Below, in pieces: positions 12,899-22,425 of a stretch of 64,000 bases of DNA. The position numbers and the translations under genes were made by a program. The notes under the pieces are model-generated. The model had not been told where the DNA came from. It was given only the letters and a program-made list of their open reading frames with translations, and ran no database searches. The first letter of the stretch is position 1; the number at the start of each line of letters is the position of its first letter. Source of the stretch: Spinellus fusiger (taxonomy: Eukaryota > Mucoromycota > Mucoromycetes > Mucorales > Phycomycetaceae); NCBI GenBank assembly GCA_025094145.1, contig JALLLS010000008.1, positions 496,001 to 560,000 on the forward strand, written 5' to 3'.

Positions 12899-12914
12899 GG
12901 TACTGATCGCTGTA
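12899..12914 (+). repeat. LINE target-site duplication, right copy
   Basis: Exact second copy of GGTACTGATCGCTGTA, immediately after the A-run that closes the LINE. The next base differs from the left copy, which fixes the length at 16. Confidence 0.9.
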
Positions 12915-13258
12915 GACTCTAAATTAGAATTAGTTTAGTAGTCGTGCAGTAAATTCAATATTTTATCCGTACTAAATATGTTGTAAAATTAATATATACT
13001 TTAAGTTAATCAGTTGACATGTTTGTAAGAATGTAACTTAAAATCTGTCGTGTTAAACTGAATAAAGATTCTCCACATAATGTCTAGAGATCCTACAATC
13101 CCATAAAGTACACAATGTCTTGCAGTAGGATCTTCACTCTACAGCTATACAGTCCCAAGTAATAAGTGACTAAACAAAAAATCAATTTTTTTTATTTTTA
13201 TTTTGAAAAATAAAGGTATATCTATCAGTACAAGATGTTTATAATAAAATATTCATGG
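12915..13258. other. Spacer between LINE and Tc1 relic
   Basis: AT-rich; no frame, repeat or motif recognised. Confidence 0.45.
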
Positions 13259-13259
13259 A

Positions 13260-13803
13260 ATAACACAGGATTTGGAACAATTTATCTTTAGATGATTGTC
13301 TATATTCTCATTATAAAGAGATTGCTCAGTGCTTTGTAATAGTCTTTATTTTTAATTACTCTAGTCCCTTTATCATTGCCCACAACTGTCAAACAGGATT
13401 CGTCAGACCAAATAACCTTGCTTTTACATCATTCATATTTCTCAAATGATATGTAATTGTTTGTATAGGGTTTCTATGAATAGACAAAATGATAGCCAGT
13501 TTTGAAGTAGATGACACCTTTTCAGGTCTTTCTGTATGTATTTTGAGTTGAAGTGTGCCTTTATTTTTATACAATAGGACAATCTGTACTCTTTGTGAGG
13601 TCGATATTGTCAGAAATCTCTTGATAAGTAACATGTCTTTTCCATTGTCCTATGATTTGACCTCTAATAGACATAGCATGTTCTCTTCTTATAATGGGAG
13701 TATCTTCATGTTCTTGGCTAAGAGATGGCTGATTTTCATTGCTTGGAGTTATTTTTTTGAATAAGTTGTAAAATAAAAAATTGAAAATTGATTTGCTGTC
13801 CAC
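13260..13803 (-). pseudogene. Tc1-like transposase fragment, family 2
   Basis: Minus-strand reading gives a typical Tc1 N-terminus: SIRGQIIGQWKRHVTYQEIS with the first HTH, then HTERPEKVSSTSKLAIILSI, then VIWSDESCLTVVGNDKGTR with the first catalytic Asp near 13,400. Stops and frame changes separate the pieces, and the catalytic middle and end are missing. It abuts the inverted Fanzor-element fragment at 13,808 and runs in the same direction. Confidence 0.65.
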
Positions 13804-13807
13804 TCAC

Positions 13808-14095
13808 TTATTGTATGGGACTGTATACCTCACCAGAATAAGAATATTTTTTATTCTTTGGTCTTGTTATTATCTTGTTATTTCTTACACTGTCTATACA
13901 AATTAATACCCAAATACTCGTCAAGATGAGCATAACTGAGCAAGGTAATGTGCTATTATTAGCAAAGAGAAACAATAGAAGGAAGTGATGAACACCACCA
14001 AAGACTATTCTAGTGATAAAAAGGTAAGCATTGTCTTCATCTGGGCTTGAGATCATTGTATTCCACAAGACACTCATTGTATTGTTATTAAGCAA
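13808..14095 (-). pseudogene. Possible N-terminal coding remnant of the Fanzor-element protein
   Basis: A 95-codon minus-strand frame (MSVLWNTMISSPDEDNAYLF onward, ending SYSGEVYSPIQ) lies in the diverged copy. The homologous frame in the copies at 32,940 and 47,590 still gives similar residues (NSSPDEDTAYLFISRI, LPCSDMLILKST) but ends at a stop. Retained similarity at the amino-acid level in a diverged repeat suggests that it once coded, perhaps for the N-terminal part of the nuclease. No motif identifies it on its own. Confidence 0.35.
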
Positions 14096-14483
14096 GTAAA
14101 GACTCTTTTCAAGTCAGTCCCGGGTGATCTTCTATACTATCTATACTGTCTAGGATATGCTCCTGAGCATAGTTATCTATCTCCCAAGAATAAAGTACAA
14201 GGCTTTTAGGGTATAGATTCTATTGCTATGAGGGAATTCACTTGGGCAGTAGTTATGGTCATACTATACTATTATCTATACTATTACAATAAACAATGCT
14301 ATTCATCAACATTATATTCTATTGATAATACAATTTGATAGTGAGGTATACTACAAAAAGAAATAATAAATTGGATACTTGCAAACCTTTGATTTTAAAC
14401 ACCGTTCCATAAAAGGGAAAAATGTTTTGACGTAAAAGGAAGTATATATCCCCGCTTAAAGGCCAGAAAAATCTTTGGGTGTG
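13808..14483 (-). mobile_element. Diverged, truncated copy of the Fanzor-bearing element (inverted)
   Basis: Reverse-complemented, this segment aligns with the left 0.8 kb of the elements at 32,397 and 47,068. It has the terminal CACACC..AGATTTTTCTGGCC block (here ending at TA 14,484-14,485), then the stretch containing CTACTGCCCAAGTG, CTCATAGCAATAGAATC and CAAGCCCAGATGAAGAC, down to CATTCTGGTGAGGTAT. Differences are frequent, so this is an older copy. Its right part is missing; the homology stops where a Tc1 relic begins at 13,803. Confidence 0.75.
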
Positions 14484-14502
14484 TACACATAAATAACAAT
14501 TT

Positions 14503-14611
14503 GGATATCCGCAGACCTTTTATCTTTAAATAAAGTTCCATAAAAGGTGCGTTTTTCGGACGCAAAGGGAAGATCGTGTCACTAGTTAAAAGCCAGAAAA
14601 TATTTGGTGTG
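14503..14611 (-). repeat. Extra copy of the Fanzor-element terminal unit
   Basis: This unit of about 110 bp repeats the end of the neighbouring element: an AGACCTTTT block, GTTCCATAAAAGG, then AAAGCCAGAAAATATTTGGTG, closing at TA 14,612-14,613. The adjacent unit at about 14,385-14,483 is arranged the same way, so the terminus is present twice in tandem. Confidence 0.6.
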
Positions 14612-14613
14612 TA

Positions 14614-15185
14614 GCAAGAGTGACTGTGGTACAAGTGTGGAGTAAAATAATTTCCAAAAGCAAATAAAGTGATCCGAAGAAAGTAATGAGCCTTTTCAAA
14701 TTCTGTGATATCTCCTTTTATATTTCTTTAATGCCTGACTCATTCAACACTGAATATCTTCTTTAAAACTCCTGAGATGTATAGAAAAAAAAATTAGCAT
14801 TTATACTCGATCAGCTATCCTCTGTCAGATGTTAAATGTGAACTCCGCCCTGGTCAAGACATCTTGCTTATTCGATATGCCTGCTTCCACTGTATGAAAG
14901 ATTGGAAAGTGTTTCAAGGAGACGTGCCTGATCATGATTTTACTCAAGAGTGATTGAAAGAGAAAAGTTGATGAAAAGGTTCTCTGATAGTTGTTTAGAG
15001 CTGTTATGAGCAATCTTCAACAAATAAATGAAGCCATTAAGGCAAACATAACCATTAATGTCTTAGACAACACTGAAGAAATACCTCGATAAAAAGGGGA
15101 TAAAGTTCAATTTGTTTAGTCTAGAGTGAATCTGATGACTTTAACGTCTTTTTCATAGATCATCAGACACTATTGAATATCTTTA
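14614..15185. other. Spacer, no gene recognised
   Basis: Short frames on both strands show no family resemblance. Part of 15,000-15,185 may belong to the following transposase relic but carries no diagnostic motif. Confidence 0.4.
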
Positions 15186-15189
15186 AAGC

Positions 15190-15690
15190 CTTGTCATACC
15201 CTTGAAAAAAGGAAGTTTGGAGAGGGTGGAGTGATGGTATGGGGTTGTTTTAGTGGAGAGGGTGTTGGAAGATGGATTGTAGTGGAGGGTAGGATAAACT
15301 CCGACAATTGCATTAGTGTCTTGGGAGAAGCCTGCTGTCATGAACTTAAATATATAGCTCCTAAGCCCCGGAATCAGTGACTAAATACAAGAAGTTTCTA
15401 GAACCCATTCAAGCAAATTAACTTAGTTCTAAGATAGAGAATAGTAGTGATAAATATATATTGGTCCTTACAGTGTCCCAATCTCAACTCAAGGAAGCAT
15501 CTGTAGGCTTGATTAAAGAAGGTTATAAGGAAGGACAAACAGAATTATACTATCAAGGACAGATCAGAGACGGCTCTAATGCTGGGATAAACCAAAACAT
15601 CAAAAGTGACAAACAACTTCATTACCAGCATGAGGCGGAAATTCTAGGTTATAATAGATGCCAAGAACTAGTGGTGGCTACTAATTAAGC
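15190..15690 (+). pseudogene. Tc1-like transposase fragment, family 2 (middle and C-terminus)
   Basis: The block GEGGVMVWGCFSGEGVGRW (about 15,217-15,275) is the conserved Tc1 segment between the first and second catalytic Asp. It is followed by VVEGRINSDNCISVLGE. The tail at 15,628-15,665 resembles the ASM.RRCQAVIDAK ending seen in sister relics at 20,570 and 57,200. The part with the second Asp and third acidic residue is unreadable. Confidence 0.6.
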
Positions 15691-15719
15691 TTGAAATTGG
15701 GCCACTTTTTACATTATAA

Positions 15720-17872
15720 ACACATCTCTTTATTTATTTAGAGTTTCACATCTTTATCCAAGAAATTTATAAAGTTTAACACTATTAATATAGATTATGA
15801 AACTAAAAAGTAAACCATGTCGTCTTTGATCTTAGATATCAAAGGAATCTGGTCAGCTAACGTTTGGTTAAACTGCCCTTTATTCATTCAATTGTACATC
15901 TCTTTTATACTTATTTTCTACTGTTTTTCTACTGATATAAGCTATGATATGAGGTATACATTTGATGGTATAATGCAAGTATCGACGATATAATGAGTCG
16001 TATTGCTTGCGCATCTCTGACACATGTAGTAACCTTTCTCTTTTGGTTGTTCTGCGACATAAATGATAAACTTCCATTTTTGGAAATAGTCTTACGACAA
16101 CGAGTTTAAAATATATCATTCCTTTCTTTGGGTCACTTTACACAAGATTCTTAGAGCAACCTGATCTACGAACTTTGAACGACCACTAAGTATTCTCATT
16201 CATTTGAAGTTGTATATAGATTCTATTGTATAAATATCTTTAAAAATTCTACGAAAATATTCTGTATTTTTCTTTTAACATTAGCCTCAATAAAAACCAA
16301 GCAATATAACAGATAATATCTTCGCTATAGCATTTTGTTTATTAAAAAAAAGTGTATCTTTAATATTTCAACCAATTAAAGTACAATTATATACTAAGCA
16401 TAAATCAGCCTCTTTCATGCATCACAGAAATCCCCCAAGGTATAACAAGAATATTTTTTATTTGAGGCTGATGTAAATACTATAAAAGAAAATCATCATA
16501 TAAATAATAGAGATGTTGATCACTTACAAAAGCAATAGATAGAATCAGTAGAATAATAAAGAGCTATCTCTATTTTCATACTTATTTTCAATTCATTATT
16601 TATTCATGTAATAGAAGGCAGATCAAGTCATTTGGGTTAAAGATGTGTTTTGAATTATTATTGAAATGCCAGCGGTGCAATTGACTTGTGCATAACACTA
16701 ATGTGCAAGAAGGTTTAACAGAGTATTTTTTCTAAGAAGAATATATGTCTTTTTTCAGTTAAAAAATTGATATGAGTTTAAAGATCATTAGTTATCTCTA
16801 TTATTCTCTCTTTTTTTGCTCAATTTTTGAGAAGTCTCGTTCCTTTTAGACATTTATTATCTATCATTTATTCTTTGTTTTTCTGTGTTTCATTTTTCCT
16901 CATGTGTTTAAAATTTTATATGTATGTCTTTAAATAGATCAAAAGTTCACATAAGGTGGTCATATATCTCATTGAGCAAATAGTATAAAAAATATCCATA
17001 AGACACCTTGAACTCTATATTAGGTATGTTTATAATATAGACAAACAAACATTGCTCATTATATAAAAGCAGGAGAATCCGGCTCAATTAAGATAAAAAA
17101 TATCGAAGATACTTATTTAATCCAAGAATAATATCTTAGGAAATATGATAGGTATCTATAATATGATAAAGATAATCACATATGTTACCAGAGTATTCTG
17201 TGATGCACCTAGAGAGAATAGAAAAATAGAAAAGGCTTTAGGGAAAGAAAAAAAAGGAAAAGAGTGTAGTTTTTTTTAAAAATAATAATAATAATAATAA
17301 TATTGGTTTCAGATTGCAAAGTAAAATATAATGTCATATTTTACTTCCTTGTAAAAATATACCTTTTCTGGAAATAATTGGCACACTTCTTTTGGTAAAA
17401 TATATGCCAAATTTGAAAAAGACTTATCAATGGACCCATCAAATCTTAAAGCAAAGCAATGATAAAACCTTGTAAACCACTAACAATCATATTATTAAAA
17501 ATATCAGATATTCTACTTGTGAATTTTATTATTATTCGAAAGTCTCTCTCAAGTTTGCTTTTGTGATCATTCAACAAGTGGTAAGAAAATAGTGACCAGA
17601 AACTATACCAATCTTGAATTAAATTTGTGCCAAAAGAAAATTAAAAAATTAAAGTGTACAATGTTTACAAGATAGCTTATGCTCTTTCTTTTTTGGAACT
17701 TATTTTCATAATTACCACCTTGTGAATCTTGTGAACTCAATAGTGGATTTATTTGCCTTTTTCTATTATTATTATTATTTAAAAAAAAACAGTAGAGTGA
17801 GTCTCGCTGTTGATATAGCTTTTCTTTATCTGATGGTTTATTATGAAGTTGTGATTAAAGATGTAAAGGACC

Positions 17873-17908
<36 letters not shown>

Positions 17909-18725
17909 TAATAAAAGCTATGTGCGTATACTTATTTGCTGGGATACCAATTAGTTGAGATGCGAGAGAGTCTCCAGAATAATCAGTTTAATAGTGTTAA
18001 TGCTATTACACAAATAGTATCATGATTCAGAGTAATAAGCCATCTATAGATATTATTTTAAAGTTCACCATTGAAATATCACTAGAAAAGGTTCGAGAAA
18101 GATACAGGCTATAAGAAGTATAGGTTGACCTATGTTTAAACTAAAATACTTAAGGTTTGATGCTTATTATCTTTTGGATACTTTGTGCCATTTGTATATT
18201 GAGGATATTGTATGTATGATAGAAACTTATGAAATACAATATAGTGAAAACAAAGCATTATGGATAAATAAATGAAGAGAATAACCTAAACAAGATACTA
18301 TGAAGAGAGAAGAATGCGTAGAGTATCTGAAGTGAGAGCAAATAAAGTAACTAAATAAATGAACATGGGTAAAAATTCCAAAATGAAATATAATAAGAAT
18401 AGAATAAAAAACTCGATCTCGGTAAGGAAATACTAAAGCATGAAGTGTCTGGCAAAATGCTGTACCACTTTATTTTCCCAACAGATATATTACCTGCTGT
18501 ACCATAAGGAGGTCTAGCGAAGCAACGACTTTGTATAAAAAAGTGCAAAGTCACAGATCAAAATATTTAGACGCTATATTTCTCTTGTATATAAGAAGAT
18601 TCTTATCAATAGGTTTAAATTATTACTCTTACTTCAATTTCTTTAGGCTTATTCTCCCAAAGGATTTTCTGAAACTTCTGCTACTTAGAAAGGAGGAAAA
18701 CGCATTGAAAAAATTACGTGCCTAG
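15720..18725. other. AT-rich gene-free spacer with microsatellites
   Basis: No supported gene in 3 kb. It contains an (AAT)n tract at 17,281-17,302 and a longer imperfect one at 17,872-17,914. The final 100 bp resemble the upstream region of desaturase copy 1. Short frames, for example 15,880-16,119 on the minus strand, have no motif or splice support. Confidence 0.5.
17872..17914 (+). repeat. (AAT)n microsatellite
   Basis: An uninterrupted run of TAA/AAT triplets with one slip near the end. A shorter tract of the same kind lies at 17,281-17,302. Confidence 0.9.
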
Positions 18726-20167
18726 ATGCAGACAAGATTATATGAGAAAACCCGCTCTGAAAGTCGCAAGCTTCCACTTCCTAAGAAGACTTTACCACCA
18801 CTGTTTGACAGCCCAACCACTCTGAAAAACATTAATGATAGAGTTCATTGGATTAACTCGTTTATTCTTATTTCAATTCCAATTATTGCTATCTATGGTT
18901 TATTCACAACCAAGATTCACCTGAAGACAGCAATATTTGGGTTCATTTATACCCAACTTACTGCAATGAGCATTAATGCTGGTAAGATTAATAGTCTTTT
19001 TGACTATGTCTAAAATAATATATAATCTAATTTTATCAAAGGATATCACCGGTATTGGTCTCATCGGGCCTATCAAGCAACTATTCCACTGCAATTAATA
19101 CTTCTGTATTTTGGAGCTAGTGCATCTCAAGGGTCAGTCTACTGGTGGTGTAAGCGCCATCGTGCTCATCATAGGTAAAATATATCCTCGATATAGCCTT
19201 TTTTTAAATCCATTTTACAGATGGACAGACACTGAAAGAGACCCTTACAATGCTAAACGTGGATTTTTTTACTCTCATATTGGTTGGGTTTTACTGAAGC
19301 AGCAACGTAGTATAGATTATATTGATATATCCGATTTAAAAAATGACAGGCTTGTTGCATTCCAGCACAAATACTATCCTATTCTTGCAATATTTGCATC
19401 TTTGATTGTTCCTGTTCTTGTGTGTGGATTCTTGTGGAATGATGTGCGAGTAAGTGATATAAATGACAAATAGATATTTAATTATTGCTCTACAGGGTGG
19501 TTTCTTTTATGGATTTGCTCTCAAAGCTACTTATGTACACCAGACTACTTTCTGTGTCAATAGTGTATCCCATATGTTTGGAAAAGACACATATGATAAT
19601 TTTCACACCCCTCGCGATCACTGGTTAACTGCATTTATTACTTTGGGCGAAGGATATCATAACTTTCATCACCAATTCCCTCAGGATTATCGCAATGCCA
19701 TTTTATATTATCAATATGATCCTACCAAATGGTTGATCAAGACACTTGAATTCTTTGGACTTGCCTATAATCTCAAGACATTCCCTGAAAATGAAATCAG
19801 CAAAGGACGGTTACAGATGTTGGAAATCAAATTAGAGAAAGAAAAGAAAAGCATTGCATACGGAATACCTATTAATCAGCTTCCAGTTTACACTTGGAAT
19901 GAGTATCAGCACTTGGTAAATGATTGTAATAAGCCATGGATCTTGATAGAAGGTATTCTATATGATCTTGAGGGATTCGACCATCCAGGAGGCATAAAGT
20001 ATATTACGGCAGGCTATGGCAAAGACATGACTACATCATTTAATGGTGGAGTTTACAACCACTCTAATGGAGCAAGGAACCTATTATCAATGATGAGAGT
20101 TGGTGTTCTATTGAATGGAATGGAAGTCATGGATGATATAAGTAGAGAAGAGGAGGTGAATGCATAA
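18726..20167 (+). CDS. Delta-9 acyl-CoA desaturase with cytochrome b5 domain, copy 2
   Basis: Second gene for the ER membrane fatty-acid desaturase. Exons are 18726..18981, 19042..19174, 19221..19449 and 19496..20167, with the same three intron positions and phases as copy 1, giving 429 residues. HRYWSHR, HRAHH, NSVSHMFG and HNFHH are intact, and the b5 tail keeps HPGG and YNHSNGARNLL. Exon 1 and the zone around intron 3 differ clearly from copy 1 (here GFFYGFALKATYVHQTTF instead of GIYFAAALRIFLVHHITF). Exon 2, intron 2, the first two-thirds of exon 3 and most of exon 4 are almost identical. It ends at EEEVNA. Both copies look functional. Confidence 0.9.
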
Positions 20168-20439
20168 GTACTTTATGATTGCATTATTGAATATAACGTT
20201 ATTCTGATGAGCATACTGTACTAAGGAATCACACATAAATCATAAACAAATAAGATATAGATTTATCAACCTATTGCATAAATTGAGGTGATTATAATTA
20301 AACAGTATGTTAATGTTTATCTTATTTTAATAAAGTAATAGATTTCTTTTTTCCAAATCCCGGGATCTTTCTATACTAAACATAACATACACTATTTCTT
20401 TCATTTTCATTTTCATAACACTTCCTTTCTTATAATGTC
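20168..20439. other. 3' flank of desaturase copy 2
   Basis: AT-rich sequence with no recognisable coding content. Homology to the 3' side of copy 1 ends at or just before the stop codon. Confidence 0.4.
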
Positions 20440-20449
20440 TGAACCATCC

Positions 20450-20640
20450 AAAGAATGTTATGTAGACAAAGAAGTTTGGAGGTAGTACGGTGATGTTATC
20501 GGGCTGTTTCAGTAAGGAGGCTGCTCTGATGCTAGAATGGGGTAAAATATCAAAGGCAATAGACACCCTCATTGCCAGCATGGGGCAGAGATGCCAAGCT
20601 ATCATTGATGCCAAAGACTAATAGTGACTAATAATTAAAA
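20450..20640 (+). pseudogene. Tc1-like transposase fragment with internal deletion
   Basis: A short piece reads KKFGGSTVMLSGCFSKEA, the Tc1 VMVWGCFS block, then jumps directly to TLIASMGQRCQAIIDAKD, the C-terminus. The roughly 120 intervening residues that hold the second and third catalytic acids are absent. Confidence 0.6.
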
Positions 20641-20796
20641 ATTTAATAAAACCTTTGCTATGTATTATAGACACTATTCTATATATCTATTAAAAGTTTC
20701 ACGTCTTTATCTAATGAATTCATGAGATTATAATACTATTAAGAAAACTATGAATATAAAAATGATCTGCATTTAGATAAATCCTATTACATTTTA

Positions 20797-21753
20797 CTAC
20801 TCACTTTATAAATAGTTAGCGAGTGGTAACATTTTCCTCTTTTCCTCTTTTCTTCTTTCTTTCTTTCTTTTCTACATGGAACCACCTTTAAGAATTACAG
20901 CCATCAGGAGCTTCATTAGAAGCATAGGGTAAAAGCAGTAGTGTATCCAACATATTAAAGAACTTGGATCTAAAGTTCACCATCTGATGTCATACATTTT
21001 CATTCTTAAAGTACATCTTTATTTATGAACTGGAAGATGATCCTAGGTTTCTTTTAGAAGAGTTTATCAATGATACTATTTTTTAAAGAAGTCTTATCTC
21101 TTTTAACTAATTACAGACCGGGATAAGAAAAGGCTACATAAAAAGAAAGAGTATATAAAGAACTGATGAAGTACAGAGAACATTACTTTCAATGTTGTTC
21201 ATACAATTCAATGGACATGAGGTATGCTTATCAAGAAGAGTAAAAGATATATCCAGGAATTCTTTTTCTGAATAAAATGTAGAACTGATTCACAACTTTT
21301 TTGACTCGTATGCTACGGACCACAAGTTTTCAAAAGGATCTATAGATTACGGCTGCAAGGCCAACCCTTTGAAGCATTTAAAAGCGTACTACAGACTTTC
21401 AAATATGTGCCTGGAGCTTCAAGGCAAGTTTTTCAGCTTCTTTCCTTTGAGAAGAACGTTTATACCAAAATAAAAATGTTTGAAAGCTACGACTGATGCT
21501 AGTTCTTGAGGTTTTCTTTGTTATCGTGTTTGGAATAGAGATGTGGTAGTTGCCTTGAACTTTCAATATACTCTTCATGGTTTACATGAAAATCATAAAT
21601 GACCAGAACGATATTCACATACAAACAATACAGCTCATTCAGCAGGTTCTAAAAGAAAGAACGCTTCCTTGGCTGTCAGTAGTCAACCTACCAAAAGAAG
21701 GAAGTAATTTTCCTGTACAGTTATCGCTGTACTCTACAAAATAAAGTGAGTAG
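20797..21753 (+). mobile_element. Small TA-flanked element with a TnpB/Fanzor-like relic
   Basis: The ends are inverted repeats: left CTACTCACTTTAT from 20,797, right ATAAAGTGAGTAG ending 21,753. Each is next to TA (20,795-20,796 and 21,754-21,755). The 957-bp interior holds a decayed reading frame that ends in an NRDV RuvC-III-like motif. A second inward-facing copy of the terminus begins at 21,775, so another element or fragment adjoins on the right. Confidence 0.55.
21290..21706 (+). pseudogene. TnpB/Fanzor-like C-terminal relic
   Basis: After scattered stops, the frame near 21,505-21,590 reads LCYRVWNRDVVVALNFQY. NRDVxAxxN-type sequence is the RuvC-III hallmark of TnpB/Fanzor proteins, normally right after a zinc ribbon; here only one Cys is kept. 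The tail, from about 21,635, is basic (SKRKNASLAVSSQPTKRRK), like a nuclear localisation signal, before a TAA at 21,704-21,706. Upstream frames hold protein-like but broken pieces. It is too decayed to assign to a Fanzor subgroup. Confidence 0.45.
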
Positions 21754-22425
21754 TAAGAATTCTATTACTTTTTACTACTCACTTTAATAAACTATAAACT
21801 ATCTCTAGTTAGGAATAGTAATGAAAAGCATTGTACTATTAGACAAAGCATTAAAAATAATAACTTTTACTTAGATAAGCTACCAGAAAATTAAGCTAGG
21901 AAAAGAGTAAACAATTTACATGTTAAATTAATAGAGTAGTTATAGCAGATATCGGAATTCCTGCCCTTGTTTCTACAAGTATAAAATAGAACCTCATACA
22001 AACAGTGCTTCTGTTTCGGAGATTTCTTCATATGTACAATATCCAGGAATCCATCTCCATTTCTGCAACAATATTAATTGAGAACTAAGTCAAAGACCAA
22101 TCCAGTTGTATTCGTGATTAATAGAATTAAGTTTATTCTAATCTGTATTGTGTTATCAGGGGACATAAACTGTCTATTTTAATAAAATAAAATAAAATAA
22201 AATAAAATAAACTCTATACACCTAGCCCTATCTGTTGACTAACTGGTATACAACATAATAACAGTCCTCACCATCTCACAATAGGACTAGCAACGTGGAA
22301 ACCACAGAAAGTAGGCATATCGGGGATTCAATGGCTATCTTAGCTATATCCGCCTTATCGATTTCTTTTTTATCTATTATTACTTGCCACTTTTATATTT
22401 TATTTTCTCTCTCTTTCACTCTGTT
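21754..22425. other. Spacer and upstream region of the NADH dehydrogenase gene
   Basis: It begins with a partial second copy of the CTACTCACTTT terminus at 21,775 and contains an (AAAAT)n run at 22,181-22,212. The last 200 bases are the presumed promoter, with a CT-rich stretch (22,400-22,422) just before the start codon. No gene is seen. Confidence 0.5.
22181..22212 (+). repeat. (AAAAT)n microsatellite
   Basis: About six consecutive AAAAT/AATAA units. Confidence 0.85.

Noticed and set aside
17872..17914. Microsatellites and the tandem repeats at 35,711 and 51,008 considered as a CRISPR-like array
   Set aside because: Units are adjacent without unique spacers and the genome is eukaryotic.
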